Source: Pontibacillus yanchengensis Y32
GTDB lineage: Bacteria; Bacillota; Bacilli; Bacillales; BH030062
Assembly (NCBI RefSeq): GCF_000770635.1
Contig: NZ_AVBF01000023.1
Coordinates: forward strand, 1-56,992
Length of the DNA stretch: 56,992 nt
Reading direction: 5' to 3'
The translations under genes and the position numbers were made by a program. The notes under the pieces were generated by a model. That model saw only the letters and a program-made list of their open reading frames with translations, was not told the DNA's origin and ran no database searches. Each line of letters begins with the position of its first letter. Position 1 is the first letter of the stretch. Below are positions 16,396 through 27,401 of this stretch, one piece after another.

Positions 16396-17349
16396 TCAAG
16401 CTAGATGTCTGACTTTGTGGTTGCTTGCCAGGTGTTGAATGGTTGGCATTTTGGAGACGTCCATATTGCCGCCACTGACTACAATCCCTACATTTTGTGC
16501 GTTAAGATGAGTTCCATGTGCTAAGAGGCCTGCGAATGCTGATGCTCCTGCTCCCTCGACTAGGCTTTTGTTGCGCTCGAGCATGTAAAGCATTGCGGAT
16601 GCGATATCAGGCTCAGTAACGGTAATAATTTCATCTACATATTGGTTGATGATTGGGAACGTCGCCATGCCTGGTTGTTTCACGGCTATGCCGTCCGCAA
16701 TTGTCTTGACTTGGGTAAGGGAAGAGGACCCCTGTTTATAAAAACGATTGTACGTTGCACTTGCTTCTTTGGCTTGAACACCTATGACGTTAATATCGGG
16801 TTTAATCGATTTAGCAGCGACAGCCACTCCGCTGATTAGGCCACCTCCACCAATAGGGACGAGCAGTGTATCCAAATCTGGATTTTGCTCAAGCATTTCT
16901 ACGGCGATGGTACCTTGGCCGGCCATTACATCGATGTCATCAAATGGATGAACGAAAACGCTGTTGTTCTGCTCTTGATCCTCTAGTGCGGCCTGATAAG
17001 CTTCCTGAAAAGATTCACCTGTTAGCATGATAGTAGCTCCATATGCTTTCGTAGCCCGAATTTTTGCCTCTGGTGTATGCTCAGGCATATAAATTTTTGC
17101 TTCGATGCCTCGTTTGGAAGCGGCTAGTGCAACGCCCTGCGCATGATTACCTGCGGATGCGGCAATAACCCCTCGACTTGCTTCTTGCTGCGTTAATTGC
17201 GAGATCTTATAGCTGGCACCTCTTACTTTAAAGGCACCGGTTTTTTGTTGGTTTTCCATTTTAAAGAAAATATTTTTTCCTGTCATTTCGTTAATGGATG
17301 TTGAGGTTTGTAAAGGGGTTCGATGAACGATATCTTTTAGATGATTCAT
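16396..17349 (-). CDS. Threonine dehydratase, short form without regulatory domain
   Basis: This is a 317-aa PLP fold-type II enzyme that converts threonine to 2-oxobutyrate, the isoleucine precursor. The PLP lysine is K41 in GAFKVRGA, SAGNHAQG binds the substrate and PIGGGGLISG holds the phosphate. It stops right after the catalytic domain, lacking the C-terminal ACT-like domain of biosynthetic IlvA (about 420 aa in B. subtilis), so its length matches catabolic TdcB. Being last in the ilv-leu operon argues for a biosynthetic role that escapes isoleucine feedback. Start after ACGGAGGCG. Confidence 0.85.
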   Translation of the reverse strand: MNHLKDIVHRTPLQTSTSINEMTGKNIFFKMENQQKTGAFKVRGASYKISQLTQQEASRGVIAASAGNHAQGVALAASKRGIEAKIYMPEHTPEAKIRATKAYGATIMLTGESFQEAYQAALEDQEQNNSVFVHPFDDIDVMAGQGTIAVEMLEQNPDLDTLLVPIGGGGLISGVAVAAKSIKPDINVIGVQAKEASATYNRFYKQGSSSLTQVKTIADGIAVKQPGMATFPIINQYVDEIITVTEPDIASAMLYMLERNKSLVEGAGASAFAGLLAHGTHLNAQNVGIVVSGGNMDVSKMPTIQHLASNHKVRHLA

Positions 17350-17392
17350 CGCCTCCGTGACTTTTGTTCCTGTTAAGCAATTCCCAATGTCT

Positions 17393-17983
17393 TCACACTC
17401 CTAATGTTTGTTTTTCGTACTCATCAATCTTATCCTGCTTGGTTAAGGTAACGGCGATTTCATCCCAGCCGTTAATAAGCATTTCTTTAGAGTAATTATC
17501 AATGTCAAAATGCGCATGAAAATCATACTCATCCGAGACAGTTTGTTCCTCAAGATTTACCGTTAGAGGATAATCCTCAGCTTCTGCACGGTTCATTAAT
17601 TCCTGAGTTTGCTCTTCTGATAGTGTAACAGGTAGAATACCATTTTTCACACAGTTATTATAAAAAATGTCAGCGAAACTTGGAGCAATAATGACTCTGA
17701 AACCAAAGTCTTCTAATGCCCATGGGGCGTGCTCCCGAGAGGAGCCGCACCCAAAGTTTTCACCAGCTACTAGGATGGTAGCGTCTTGATATTTTTCCTC
17801 GTTTAAAGAGAAATCTTCTTTCGCTGTACCATCCTCGTAATAGCGCCAATTATAAAAAAGGAATTGGCCAAAGCCTTGGCGCTCGATGCGCTTAAGGAAT
17901 TGCTTGGGAATGATTTGGTCAGTATCTACGTTGGCACGGTTTAACGGATAAACCTTGCCTGTGTGTTGTTGGATCGGTTCCAT
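17393..17983 (-). CDS. leuD: 3-isopropylmalate dehydratase small subunit
   Basis: The 196-aa aconitase swivel domain carries RANVDTDQIIPKQFLKR near the start and GENFGCGSSREHAPWAL. It forms the LeuCD heterodimer that isomerises 2- to 3-isopropylmalate in leucine synthesis. It lies 23 nt after leuC. Confidence 0.95.
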   Translation of the reverse strand: MEPIQQHTGKVYPLNRANVDTDQIIPKQFLKRIERQGFGQFLFYNWRYYEDGTAKEDFSLNEEKYQDATILVAGENFGCGSSREHAPWALEDFGFRVIIAPSFADIFYNNCVKNGILPVTLSEEQTQELMNRAEAEDYPLTVNLEEQTVSDEYDFHAHFDIDNYSKEMLINGWDEIAVTLTKQDKIDEYEKQTLGV

Positions 17984-18006
17984 GATATCCCTCCTTGAGT
18001 AAAAAG

Positions 18007-19422
18007 TTAAACCGGCTGCTCGGTGTATTGTCTTACATCTACAAAACGACCTTCAATTGCTGCAATGGCTGCCATCTCAGGGCTAACAAGGTGCGTTCTT
18101 GCATCTGTACCTTGTCGTCCTTCGAAATTACGATTGGAAGTTGATGCGCATCGTTCTCCCGGTGGGATGATGTCATCGTTCATTGCTAGACACATACTAC
18201 AACCTGCATCACGCCACTGGAATCCAGCTGATTTGAAGACGTTGTCCAATCCTTCTGCTTCAGCTGCCTCTTTGACTGATTTAGAACCAGGTACAACTAG
18301 TGCGTTAATAGAAGGGTGAACCTGCTTACCACGAACAATATCAGCTGCTTTTCTCAAGTCACTTAGGCGAGAGTTCGTGCATGATCCAATAAACACATGC
18401 TCTAGTTGAATGGAGGAGATAGATTGACCAGCTTCCAAATCCATATATTCTAGTGCACGTTGAATTTCAGCTTTTTCATTTACCGTTTCTCCACTTTCAG
18501 GTGTTGGGACTGTCGCGCTTACTGGAACACACATACCTGGATTCGTTCCCCATGTTACTTGAGGTTCCACTTCGTCAGCATCAATTTCGACTGTTGCATC
18601 ATATTCAGCACCTTCATCTGTTGCAAGAGCTCTCCACTCTTCGACTGCTTTATCGAAGTCTTCTCCTTTTGGAGCATGGCGCTTTCCACGGATATACTCA
18701 AATGTTGTTTCGTCAGGGCTAATCAACCCAGCACGTGCTCCTGCTTCAATGGACATATTGCAAACGGTCATGCGTTCTTCCATAGATAAAGAACGAATGG
18801 CTTGACCTGTGTACTCAATAATGTATCCAGTACCGAAACGCACACCATATTTTGCAATGATAGCCAAAATTAAGTCTTTCGCTGTGACGCCTTTCCCTAG
18901 TTCACCATTGACCTTTACATTCAACGTTTTAGGGCTAGCTTGCCATAGTGTTTGAGTAGCTAGGACATGCTCAACTTCGCTTGTTCCGATACCAAATGCT
19001 ATAGCGCCAAACGCTCCATGTGTGGAGGTGTGGCTATCACCACAAACAATTGTTTTCCCAGGGTGGGTTAAACCAAGTTCAGGTCCGATTACGTGAACGA
19101 TACCTTGATCAGGGTGATCGATATCTGCAAGTTCTACACCAAACTCATTACAATTTTGCTTAAGTGTTTCCATTTGTTTTTTTGATACTTCATCTTTAAT
19201 GACATTACGGTGGATTGTTGGTACGTTGTGGTCCATCGTAGCGTACGTCAACTCTGGGCGGCGAACTTTACGGTTATTTAGACGAAGCCCCTCAAATGCC
19301 TGAGGGGAGGTTACTTCATGTACTAGATGAAGGTCAACATATAAAAGATCCGGTTTCCCTTCTTCTTGATGGACCAAGTGTTTGTTCCATATTTTATCGA
19401 TGATTGTTTTGGGCTGTGTCAT
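18007..19422 (-). CDS. leuC: 3-isopropylmalate dehydratase large subunit
   Basis: The protein is 471 aa with the [4Fe-4S] ligands visible as GSCTNSR and [18 protein letters not shown] marks the substrate site. ATG 19422 is chosen (8 nt after AAGGAG) over an in-frame GTG at 19431 that abuts the ribosome binding site. It partners LeuD. Confidence 0.95.
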   Translation of the reverse strand: MTQPKTIIDKIWNKHLVHQEEGKPDLLYVDLHLVHEVTSPQAFEGLRLNNRKVRRPELTYATMDHNVPTIHRNVIKDEVSKKQMETLKQNCNEFGVELADIDHPDQGIVHVIGPELGLTHPGKTIVCGDSHTSTHGAFGAIAFGIGTSEVEHVLATQTLWQASPKTLNVKVNGELGKGVTAKDLILAIIAKYGVRFGTGYIIEYTGQAIRSLSMEERMTVCNMSIEAGARAGLISPDETTFEYIRGKRHAPKGEDFDKAVEEWRALATDEGAEYDATVEIDADEVEPQVTWGTNPGMCVPVSATVPTPESGETVNEKAEIQRALEYMDLEAGQSISSIQLEHVFIGSCTNSRLSDLRKAADIVRGKQVHPSINALVVPGSKSVKEAAEAEGLDNVFKSAGFQWRDAGCSMCLAMNDDIIPPGERCASTSNRNFEGRQGTDARTHLVSPEMAAIAAIEGRFVDVRQYTEQPV

Positions 19423-19450
19423 TGATTTCACTCCTTCTTGCTTAGGCTTT

Positions 19451-20557
19451 CTATGCGTAACAGGTCATGATGCTATTGGTAGCGTCTTGAGACGTGACAT
19501 GTTCAAGTACGCGACGTGTCATTTCTTTTGTACCTACAAGCTGGCCATTTTTAACATCTAAATCTCCAGTGTGATACCCATCTTGAAGTACTTGTTGTAC
19601 AGCTTCTTCAACGATGTTCGCTTCTTTTTCAAGATGGAAAGAATGGCGAAGCATCATTGCGGTTGAAAGAATCATAGCTAATGGATTAGCGACACCCTTT
19701 CCTGCAATATCTGGCGCTGAACCATGAACAGGTTCATATAAACCAACACCATCATCGCGTAAACTTGCAGAAGGAAGCATACCTAGTGATCCTGTTAATA
19801 CAGATGCTTCATCACTTAAAATATCTCCAAACATATTTTCCGTTACGATGACATCAAAATCAGTAGGAGCTGTAATGAGTTTCATAGCAGCTGCATCGAC
19901 TAATTGATGTTCAACTGTGACATCAGGATAGTCTGCCTTTTTCTCTTCAACAACTTCACGCCAAAGTTTACTAGATTCAAGCACGTTTGCTTTATCAACA
20001 GAAGTTAAGTGCTTGCGGCGAAGCTGAGCGGATTTAAAAGCATTATCAACAATGCGTTCGATTTCGCTTCGTTCATAAGCCAATGTATCTACAACAGAGT
20101 TTCCATCGTGGCTTCGTTCGCTTGGCTTTCCAAAATAAAGACCACCAGTTAGTTCACGGACAATTAAAAGGTCGCTACCATCTACCACCTCATGCTTAAG
20201 AGGGGAGGAGTGTAGTAGTTGAGGAAAGCCTTTAATAGGTCGTAAGTTTGCGAAAAGCCCTAATGATTTACGAATACCAAGTAACCCTTTCTCTGGTCGA
20301 AGGTGAGAGGGGTTTTGATCCCATTTCGGACCTCCAACAGCTCCAAGGAGGACTGCATCGGCTTGCTCGCAAGCTCGAACGGTATCTTGGGGTAGGGGAG
20401 TGCCATGTTGATCAATGGCAACTCCACCAATATCATGTGTGTGGTACGTAAACGTATGATTGAAACGTTCCGTAATGGCATCTAACACTTGCTTTGCAGA
20501 TTGGATGACTTCGCTACCGATGCCATCCCCCGGAAGCAAGACGATTTGTTTTTCCAT
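19451..20557 (-). CDS. leuB: 3-isopropylmalate dehydrogenase
   Basis: The 368-aa product oxidises and decarboxylates 3-isopropylmalate using [12 protein letters not shown] opens the domain, [10 protein letters not shown] and the [14 protein letters not shown] nucleotide loop follow. The start at 20557 is set by AAAGGAGG 9 nt upstream; longer readings begin before or on the ribosome binding site. Confidence 0.95.
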   Translation of the reverse strand: MEKQIVLLPGDGIGSEVIQSAKQVLDAITERFNHTFTYHTHDIGGVAIDQHGTPLPQDTVRACEQADAVLLGAVGGPKWDQNPSHLRPEKGLLGIRKSLGLFANLRPIKGFPQLLHSSPLKHEVVDGSDLLIVRELTGGLYFGKPSERSHDGNSVVDTLAYERSEIERIVDNAFKSAQLRRKHLTSVDKANVLESSKLWREVVEEKKADYPDVTVEHQLVDAAAMKLITAPTDFDVIVTENMFGDILSDEASVLTGSLGMLPSASLRDDGVGLYEPVHGSAPDIAGKGVANPLAMILSTAMMLRHSFHLEKEANIVEEAVQQVLQDGYHTGDLDVKNGQLVGTKEMTRRVLEHVTSQDATNSIMTCYA

Positions 20558-20573
20558 CAAAAACATCCTCCTT

Positions 20574-22118
20574 TTATAAATTTGCTGTTTGTTTTGGTTG
20601 AGCATTAGGGTTAAGCAGTACGCGATTGACAGCGTTTAGAAAAGCGTGTGCTGACGCTTCTAATACGTCTTGAGCAGCACCACGACCGTTAATTGGTACG
20701 TCATTTACAGTAAGTCGTACATGGACTTCTGCTAGAGCGTCACGTCCTTCGCCGATGGAACTCAAACGATAATCCTCTAGGTGTACCTCTTCTTGAATCA
20801 ATGAATCTAGTGTGTTGTATATAGCTTCAACACTTCCCCGACCAGTACCAGCTGTTTCTTCTTTAGAACCATCAGGTGTTGTTAGGACAACTGTGGCGGT
20901 TGGGATGTTATTCGATCCATACTGTACTTGGAATGCATCCAATTTATACTTAGGAGCATCTTGTGTATCGGTTTGTACATTTGTAAGAATGGTGAAAAGA
21001 TCTTCATCGGTTACTTCTTTTTTACGGTCCGTTAGACTTTTGAAAGATTTAAAGGCTTCCATTAAGTTCTCTTCGGAAAGGGAATAGCCAAGACTTTCTA
21101 CTTTTTCTACGAATGCGTGTTTACCAGAATGCTTGCCTAATACCATGTTGCTCTTATGAATGCCAACCATTTCTGGTGTGATGATTTCATAAGTGGAAGC
21201 ATTCTTTAGCATGCCATCTTGGTGAATACCGGATTCATGAGCGAAGGCATTGCGACCAACGACTGCTTTGTTTCCGGGTACCTCCATACCAGTAAATTTA
21301 CTAACTAGATCGCTTGTTCTCTTGATTTCACTAAGAACTAAATTTGTTTGATGATCATAATAATTATTTCGGATGGTTAGAGCGACCGCGATTTCTTCAA
21401 GACTGGCATTTCCGGCACGCTCTCCGATGCCATTGATTGTGCCTTCCACTTGAGTAGCGCCATTTTCAATAGCTGCTAGGGAATTTGCGACTGCCATGCC
21501 AAGGTCATCATGACAATGTGCAGATAGGGATACTTGATCAATGTTTGGTACATTTTCACGAAGGTAACGGAAAAGCTCCCCGTATTCTGCTGGTGTTGTA
21601 TAGCCTACTGTGTCTGGTACGTTAATGACCGTAGCACCAGCATCAATTACTTTTTCAATGATTCGTACTAGAAATTCGCGATCAGAACGACATGCATCCT
21701 CTGCTGACCATTCCACCTGTGGAAATTTTTCTCTAGCATAAGACACCATATCTACGGCAATATCAATCACTTCATCTGGTGATTTCTGTAGCTTGTGTGT
21801 CATGTGAATAGGGGAGGTTGCTAGGAAAATATGCAAGCGAGGCTCTGCAGCATCTTTTAACGCTTCCCACGCTGTATCAATATCTGACTTCTTTGCTCTG
21901 GCTAAGCCAGTTACGGAAGAATTCTCGATTGTACGGGCGATTGTCTGCACAGAGTGAAATTCACTTTGGGAGGAAGCGGGGAAGCCCGCTTCCATAATAT
22001 CTACACCAAAACGTTCCAATTGCTTGGCGATTTCAAGTTTCTCTAATTGATTCAAGTTTACGCCAGGGGACTGTTCGCCATCTCGTAGGGTGGTGTCAAA
22101 GACCTTAACGTGAGCCAT
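20574..22118 (-). CDS. leuA: 2-isopropylmalate synthase
   Basis: The 514-aa enzyme condenses acetyl-CoA with 2-ketoisovalerate, the committed step to leucine. [13 protein letters not shown] and the metal site HCHDDLGMA are present, and the C-terminal leucine-sensing LeuA domain is intact (about 390-505), so feedback control is expected. It overlaps the end of ilvC by 14 nt, indicating coupled translation. Confidence 0.95.
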   Translation of the reverse strand: MAHVKVFDTTLRDGEQSPGVNLNQLEKLEIAKQLERFGVDIMEAGFPASSQSEFHSVQTIARTIENSSVTGLARAKKSDIDTAWEALKDAAEPRLHIFLATSPIHMTHKLQKSPDEVIDIAVDMVSYAREKFPQVEWSAEDACRSDREFLVRIIEKVIDAGATVINVPDTVGYTTPAEYGELFRYLRENVPNIDQVSLSAHCHDDLGMAVANSLAAIENGATQVEGTINGIGERAGNASLEEIAVALTIRNNYYDHQTNLVLSEIKRTSDLVSKFTGMEVPGNKAVVGRNAFAHESGIHQDGMLKNASTYEIITPEMVGIHKSNMVLGKHSGKHAFVEKVESLGYSLSEENLMEAFKSFKSLTDRKKEVTDEDLFTILTNVQTDTQDAPKYKLDAFQVQYGSNNIPTATVVLTTPDGSKEETAGTGRGSVEAIYNTLDSLIQEEVHLEDYRLSSIGEGRDALAEVHVRLTVNDVPINGRGAAQDVLEASAHAFLNAVNRVLLNPNAQPKQTANL

Positions 22119-23142
22119 TATTGACCACTTCCTTTTCAGATTTGACTTTTTCAGATTCCTTAACGAAAGGCATTAGCTCTCGTAATTCACGACCAACTTG
22201 CTCGATCTGATGTTGGTTCTCACGAACGTTGATTGCGTTAAATTCAGGACGATTTGCCTGGTTCTCAAGAATCCATCCTTTTGCGAAAGCACCTGTTTGG
22301 ATGTCGTTTAGGACACCTTTCATGCGTTCTTTCGTGTCTTCATCAACTACTCGCTTACCGGAAACGAAATCTCCCCACTGAGCTGTATCGGATACAGAAT
22401 AGCGCATGTTCTCTAGTCCACCTTCATACATAAGGTCAACAATTAGTTTCAGTTCGTGCATACATTCAAAATAAGCAACCTCTGGTTGATAACCAGCTTC
22501 AGTAAGAGTTTCAAAGCCAGCTTTTACTAGGCTTGAAAGTCCGCCACATAGTACTGCTTGCTCGCCGAATAGATCTGTTTCAGTCTCTTCTTGGAAAGAT
22601 GTTTCTAGTACGCCTGCTCGACCAGAACCAATACCTTTAGCATAGGCTTTCGCAACTTCACTTGCCTGCCCAGTGTAATCCTGGAAAACCCCATATAGGG
22701 AAGGAACTCCTGCGCCTTCCTCAAATGTACGTCGTACTAGATGTCCTGGTCCTTTTGGAGCTACTAGGAATACATCCACATCAGCAGGTGGTACCACTTG
22801 ATTGAAGTGAACGTTGAAGCCGTGAGCAAATGCCAATGCATTTCCTGGCTGTAGATTTGGTTTAATATCATGTTCAAATACGGAAGGTTGATGCTCATCT
22901 GGTAGAAGCACCATAACCACGTCTGCTTCTGCAACTGCGTCAGCTACACGCTTAACTACTTGGCCGTCGTTTTCTGCTTTCGTCCATGACTTTCCTGGGC
23001 GAAGTCCTACTACTACGTTATAGCCACTTTCTTTAAGGTTTTGCGCGTGAGCGTGACCTTGAGAGCCATATCCTACTACTGCAACCTTTTTCGCTTTTAA
23101 TACCTCGTCTTGAATATCGTTGTGATAAAGTACCTCTGCCAT
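22105..23142 (-). CDS. ilvC: Ketol-acid reductoisomerase (class I)
   Basis: The 345-aa enzyme rearranges and reduces acetolactate or acetohydroxybutyrate. The N-terminal Rossmann motif [19 protein letters not shown] and the C-terminal knotted domain ligands ([26 protein letters not shown]) are present. Length fits class I. A weakly conserved charged tail ([14 protein letters not shown]) overlaps leuA. Confidence 0.95.
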   Translation of the reverse strand: MAEVLYHNDIQDEVLKAKKVAVVGYGSQGHAHAQNLKESGYNVVVGLRPGKSWTKAENDGQVVKRVADAVAEADVVMVLLPDEHQPSVFEHDIKPNLQPGNALAFAHGFNVHFNQVVPPADVDVFLVAPKGPGHLVRRTFEEGAGVPSLYGVFQDYTGQASEVAKAYAKGIGSGRAGVLETSFQEETETDLFGEQAVLCGGLSSLVKAGFETLTEAGYQPEVAYFECMHELKLIVDLMYEGGLENMRYSVSDTAQWGDFVSGKRVVDEDTKERMKGVLNDIQTGAFAKGWILENQANRPEFNAINVRENQHQIEQVGRELRELMPFVKESEKVKSEKEVVNNGSR

Positions 23143-23212
23143 GTTTGATCATCCTTTCGAATTTTTAAAAGTTTTGGATTATATTAATCTTGCTAGTTCG
23201 TATTGATAGGTC

Positions 23213-23737
23213 CTATTGCAATAAAGAATAGGAGGAGGGGAGGTCAGCAACCTGAGGTTGCTGTCCCCTTTGAAATGCTGTTAGTCCTGTTCGAGCTAAT
23301 TCTTTAATTCCGTATGGTCGAAGCAATTCAATGAGTGCTTCGACTTTCTCGGATTTGCCTGTGGCTTGGACGGTAAGGCTCTCCTTACTAACGTCAATGA
23401 CATCTGCTCGAAATGGTTCAATGATACCCTGAATTTCGCTTCGCTGCTGAGCGTTGCTACCCACCTTAATGAGGGCAAGCTCTCTAGCTACTATGGCTTT
23501 CTCTGTAATATCGGAAACTTTCAAAACATCAACTTGTTTGTTTAATTGTTTTGTAAGTTGCTCAAGTTTTTGAAAATCTTCTACATCTACGACAAATGTC
23601 ATTTTGGAAATGCCTTCTGTTTCTGTGCGCCCAACCGATATACTTTCAATGTTAAATTGCCTTTTTTGGAGTAGACCTGTAATTCGGTTTAGTACGCCGC
23701 TTCTGTTTTGAACGGTTGCGGTTATAATTCGCTTCAT
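23213..23737 (-). CDS. ilvN: Acetolactate synthase small (regulatory) subunit
   Basis: The 174-aa protein begins with an ACT domain ([29 protein letters not shown]), the valine feedback site, followed by the ALS_ss_C domain. It overlaps the end of ilvB by ATGA, so the two subunits are made together. Confidence 0.95.
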   Translation of the reverse strand: MKRIITATVQNRSGVLNRITGLLQKRQFNIESISVGRTETEGISKMTFVVDVEDFQKLEQLTKQLNKQVDVLKVSDITEKAIVARELALIKVGSNAQQRSEIQGIIEPFRADVIDVSKESLTVQATGKSEKVEALIELLRPYGIKELARTGLTAFQRGQQPQVADLPSSYSLLQ

Positions 23738-25464
23738 GTTGGTTTCACTCCAATCATCTCATGCAATCCTTTTCCAGGAGCGATCATAGGGTAGACGTTT
23801 TCTTGCTGAAGAACTCGGCAATCTAATACGACTGGTTCGTCGTTTTGCATTAGTTCTGGTAGCACTTCTTCTAAATGCTGCTGGCTTTCAATTTTAAGTG
23901 CGTTCACATTGTAACTTTCACTTAGTTTTACGAAATCCGGCTGGGTATGAAGGAGTGATTCAGAATAGCGCTCTTCATAGAATTTTTCTTGCCATTGTCG
24001 AACCATTCCAAGTGCTTCGTTGTTTACAATTACCACTTTGACTGGATACCGTTTTTCTTGAAGGATGGAAAGCTCTTGCATTGTCATTTGGAAGCCACCA
24101 TCTCCAACTACTGCAACAGAAGCCTTTTCTGGATTTGCAAGATAAGCACCGATGGCTGCAGGGAAACCAAAGCCCATTGTTCCAAGTCCTCCTGATGTTA
24201 CCCAGCGATTTGGCTCATTAAAGGTGTAGTACTGAGCTGCCCACATTTGATGCTGTCCGACATCCGTTGTTACAACGGCATCCCCGTTGGTTGCTTCATG
24301 AACTTTTTCCATCAACCATTGAGGTACCATTTTTTCATCAGGATTGTTGTACCAAAGTGGGTACTCTTGTTTATATTCTTGAAGATGGCGTAGCCAGTCT
24401 CCGTGATTCGTAGATTCTACATCATGTTTTTGAAGAACTTTCAAAGCTTCTTTGGAGTCAGCCACGATAGGAATGTGCGTTGTGATGTTTTTCCCAATCT
24501 CAGCTGGATCGATGTCTACGTGAGCGACTGTTGCATTTGGAGCGAAATGTTCCAGCTTTCCAGTTAAGCGATCATCGAACCTTGAGCCAATATTGATAAG
24601 CAAGTCGCATTCATATAACGCCATGTTGGCGGCGTAAGTTCCGTGCATACCGGCCATTCCTAGGAAAAGTTCATCGTTTCCAGGGTAGCCTCCCAAACCT
24701 AGTAACGTGTTCGTAACTGGTATTCCATGATGGTGAGCAAATTCTTTTAATTCTTCTGAAGCATTCCCGTGGATAATACCAGCTCCTGTAAGCAATACAG
24801 GCTTTTTCGCTTTTGCCAATGCATCCTCAAGCTTTTTAACTTGCAGTGGATTTGGCTTAAGGTTTGGTTGATAGCCTGGAAGATAGAAGGTTGATTCGTA
24901 TTCTTCTTCCGCTGGACCGGATGAAATGTTTTTCGGTATATCCACCACTACAGGACCAGGTCTGCCAGTAGAAGCGATATGGAAAGCTTCTCTAACAATA
25001 CGAGGTAGGTCACTGATGGATTGAACTTGGTAATTGTGTTTTGTAATCGGTGTCGTGATTCCCATTACGTCTGCTTCCTGAAAGGCATCTGTGCCAATGA
25101 CGTTTGAGGCCACCTGACCTGTAAAAATAACTAAAGGTAACGAGTCCATCATAGCGTCAGCTATACCTGTAATAAGGTTTGTAGCTCCTGGTCCAGAAGT
25201 AGCAATGACAACTCCAGGCTTTCCTGAAACTCGTGCGTAACCTTCAGCTGCATGAATTGCGCCTTGTTCATGGCGAGTTAAAATGTGCTCAAATCCATCT
25301 CCAGCTCTGTAGATTGCGTCATAAATAGGTAAGACAGCACCTCCGGGATAACCGAATAGTGTATCAACTTTTTCCTGTATCAAAGCTTTGACGAGTAGAT
25401 CAGCACCTGTATTTGGCTTAGAGTGAGAGTCTGTGTTCATGGCCATTTTTGCTTCTACCTTCAC
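23734..25464 (-). CDS. ilvB: Acetolactate synthase large subunit
   Basis: The 576-aa ThDP enzyme makes acetolactate or acetohydroxybutyrate. [13 protein letters not shown] and the catalytic Glu region ([15 protein letters not shown]) start it; the ThDP motif runs [13 protein letters not shown] to [12 protein letters not shown] 25464 is chosen because GGAGGG lies 7 nt upstream; the ATG at 25479 overlaps that site. The T-box leader precedes it. Confidence 0.93.
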   Translation of the reverse strand: MKVEAKMAMNTDSHSKPNTGADLLVKALIQEKVDTLFGYPGGAVLPIYDAIYRAGDGFEHILTRHEQGAIHAAEGYARVSGKPGVVIATSGPGATNLITGIADAMMDSLPLVIFTGQVASNVIGTDAFQEADVMGITTPITKHNYQVQSISDLPRIVREAFHIASTGRPGPVVVDIPKNISSGPAEEEYESTFYLPGYQPNLKPNPLQVKKLEDALAKAKKPVLLTGAGIIHGNASEELKEFAHHHGIPVTNTLLGLGGYPGNDELFLGMAGMHGTYAANMALYECDLLINIGSRFDDRLTGKLEHFAPNATVAHVDIDPAEIGKNITTHIPIVADSKEALKVLQKHDVESTNHGDWLRHLQEYKQEYPLWYNNPDEKMVPQWLMEKVHEATNGDAVVTTDVGQHQMWAAQYYTFNEPNRWVTSGGLGTMGFGFPAAIGAYLANPEKASVAVVGDGGFQMTMQELSILQEKRYPVKVVIVNNEALGMVRQWQEKFYEERYSESLLHTQPDFVKLSESYNVNALKIESQQHLEEVLPELMQNDEPVVLDCRVLQQENVYPMIAPGKGLHEMIGVKPT

Positions 25465-25517
25465 CTGTAATCCCTCCATTTCAATGAATAGTTTTTTATT
25501 AACCGTTCCTCTGTTGG

Positions 25518-25531
25518 TGGGAACGTTCCCA
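25518..25531 (-). promoter_or_regulatory. Perfect palindrome in the ilvB leader
   Basis: TGGGAACGTTCCCA is a perfect 14-bp palindrome lying between the T-box terminator and ilvB. It shares the AACGTT core region with cre-like operators but differs from cre at three positions. On the RNA, AACGTTCC can also pair with GGAACGGTT just downstream. Confidence 0.4.
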
Positions 25532-25580
25532 TTGAGTTATTTTTAGTGAAAATTTGAAATTACCTAACTATTTTGGTCGA

Positions 25581-25935
25581 AAAAAATACCAAGATCTAAA
25601 TCACCCCAAATACGACCGCCACCTATATGGCGGATGTGTAGGGGCGAAAGATCTTGGCTTTCGCGGTACCACCCTAATTTATAGTATCCTTTCGAACACT
25701 ACCTTATGAGACTACCCGCAAGATGAAAAAGAGATAAGGGGGGTCTCTTTTGATAACAGGTGCATGGTCAACACCTGGCTGAGCCTACTAAACGAATCGT
25801 TCAGCCCAGCACTCAGGGATGATGTCGGATTAAGGTGTATTTCCGGGCTTCCAGCAACCCCGGCTCTCTGTGAATACAGCATCTTAAACCTTTATTCCCG
25901 TCGTCGTGTTTCACGACTATGCTTTTATCAAAATA
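25581..25935 (-). promoter_or_regulatory. T-box leader of the ilv-leu operon, probably isoleucine-specific
   Basis: The minus strand contains the hallmark T-box sequence AGGGTGGTACCGCG (25662-25675) and stem I elements AGAGAGCC...GGGGTTGCTGG. The 3' side of stem I reads GACATCATCCCTGAGTGC, placing ATC followed by A (25821-25823) at the specifier position, an Ile codon. The terminator stem is CCAAGATCT/AGATCTTGG (25649-25657 with 25589-25597) followed by a T run. Uncharged tRNA should favour the antiterminator and switch the operon on. I see no strong promoter between ilvE and the leader. Confidence 0.93.
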
Positions 25936-25948
25936 CAATGAATGTTTC

Positions 25949-26857
25949 TCAGCTTACAACAGCGTCTTGTTGACTATCTGGGTAGCATTGTACCCCATCT
26001 CTTGTTACAAGTTCTCTAAATAGGGCAAGAAGTTCGTTTGTCATCTCACCTGGTTTACCTTCGCCTATTTTACGTTGGTCAACCTCTACAACAGCGATGA
26101 CTTCAGCTGCTGTACCAGTAAGGAATACTTCATCTGCTACATATACGTCATGGCGAGTAAATGGTTCTTCTTTCAAGTCGTAGCCATGTTCTTTAGCTAA
26201 ATCAATAATGGCGTTCCTAGTAACACCTTCAAGTGCTCCTAAATAAACAGGAGGCGTGTATATCGTGCCATTTTTCACAATGAAGATATTATCTGCAGAA
26301 CCTTCTGTTACATATCCTTGATCATTAAGCATTAAAGCTTCATCTACACCAGCTTGGTTTGCCTCTAATTTAACCAAAATATTATTTAAATAGTTAAGTG
26401 ACTTAACTTGTGGGCTTAATACGTCCGGGCGATTCCGTCTAGTAGAAACGGATCCCAATCGTAGTCCTCGTTCATATAATTCCTTAGGGAAAAGAGCGAG
26501 TGCTTCTGCAATCACCACTACTCGTGGTGCTGAACAGCTTGATGGATCTAGGCCAAGGTTTCCTGCGCCACGAGATACAACGACGCGGATATATGCATTA
26601 TCTAATTCATTGTGTCTGATCGTATTGACAATAATCTGCTTTAATTCCTCCTTTGTGTATGGAACATCCAGCAAGATAGATTGTGCGGATTCATATAGGC
26701 GTTTAATATGTTCTTCTAAACGGAAGACGTTCCCGCTATAGGCGCGAATTCCTTCGAACACCCCGTCTCCATATAAAAATCCATGATCATAAACAGATAC
26801 TACGGCTTCTTCCTTATTCACGAATTGGCCGTTCAGGAAAATCCATTGACTGCTCAT
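25949..26857 (-). CDS. ilvE: Branched-chain amino acid aminotransferase
   Basis: This 302-aa class IV (D-amino-acid/branched-chain) aminotransferase has the early GDGVFEGIRAYSG, the PLP lysine in QVKSLNYLNN, and GYVTEGSADNIF with the conserved Glu. It performs the last, shared transamination of Leu, Ile and Val synthesis. It lies upstream of the T-box, so it is transcribed from its own promoter and escapes at least part of the T-box control. Confidence 0.93.
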   Translation of the reverse strand: MSSQWIFLNGQFVNKEEAVVSVYDHGFLYGDGVFEGIRAYSGNVFRLEEHIKRLYESAQSILLDVPYTKEELKQIIVNTIRHNELDNAYIRVVVSRGAGNLGLDPSSCSAPRVVVIAEALALFPKELYERGLRLGSVSTRRNRPDVLSPQVKSLNYLNNILVKLEANQAGVDEALMLNDQGYVTEGSADNIFIVKNGTIYTPPVYLGALEGVTRNAIIDLAKEHGYDLKEEPFTRHDVYVADEVFLTGTAAEVIAVVEVDQRKIGEGKPGEMTNELLALFRELVTRDGVQCYPDSQQDAVVS

Positions 26858-26943
26858 ACTAACACTCCTTTCCTTTAAAGTTTTTGTTATGAGATGTGTT
26901 AAAGCATTTAAGTTTTAAGATAGCCCCTGCGAAGTCAACTTTA

Positions 26944-26974
26944 TTTGTAGTTGTGCGCTTAGGGCTTTTGTCAA
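26944..26974 (-). promoter_or_regulatory. Possible ilvE promoter
   Basis: On the minus strand TTGACA (26969-26974) is followed after 19 bp by TACAAA (26944-26949). The -35 is perfect; the -10 and spacing are weak. Confidence 0.4.
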
Positions 26975-27092
26975 CCCCCTGAGTAGAAACAGGAGAGCGT
27001 TGGAATTCGATAGGTAATGAACAGCTATCGGTTTGTTGTGATTGATGACAATCATAAGCCCGTTTTGAGCTGTGGTCAACAGGTATATTCTA

Positions 27093-27107
27093 ATTTTTCA
27101 GATAGTT
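27093..27107. promoter_or_regulatory. CodY-box-like motif upstream of ilvE
   Basis: ATTTTTCAGATAGTT matches the CodY consensus AATTTTCWGAAAATT with three mismatches. It lies about 120 bp upstream of the possible ilvE promoter. CodY represses branched-chain synthesis genes in other Bacilli; occupancy here is inference. The rest of the 26858-27401 gap shows no gene. Confidence 0.4.
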
Positions 27108-27401
27108 TTGACTAATCAGAATATAAGAAACCGCTTACATCGTTGTCTTTATAACAAACCGTGTGGTCGAAAAAAATTATAAAAAAATTAAATTTGTTTT
27201 CTTTAAATAGACTGTTGTCTTTCTAGAAAGAACAAAAATGAGCTGTGTAATGGACAACTATTCATATTAAAATACTGTCATGATGGACTTTTTCTCATAT
27301 TTCTCAAAAGAAAAAGAAAAACCGTGATAAATGTCCAGACATTAAGTAGGCGAACCACATACATTGATTATAGGTCAGTATTAAGAAAGGAGCGTAGCAT
27401 C

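Noticed and set aside
27200-27401. CIRCE or SigB control of hsp20
   Set aside because: No TTAGCACTC-N9-GAGTGCTAA and no convincing SigB boxes upstream of the gene.
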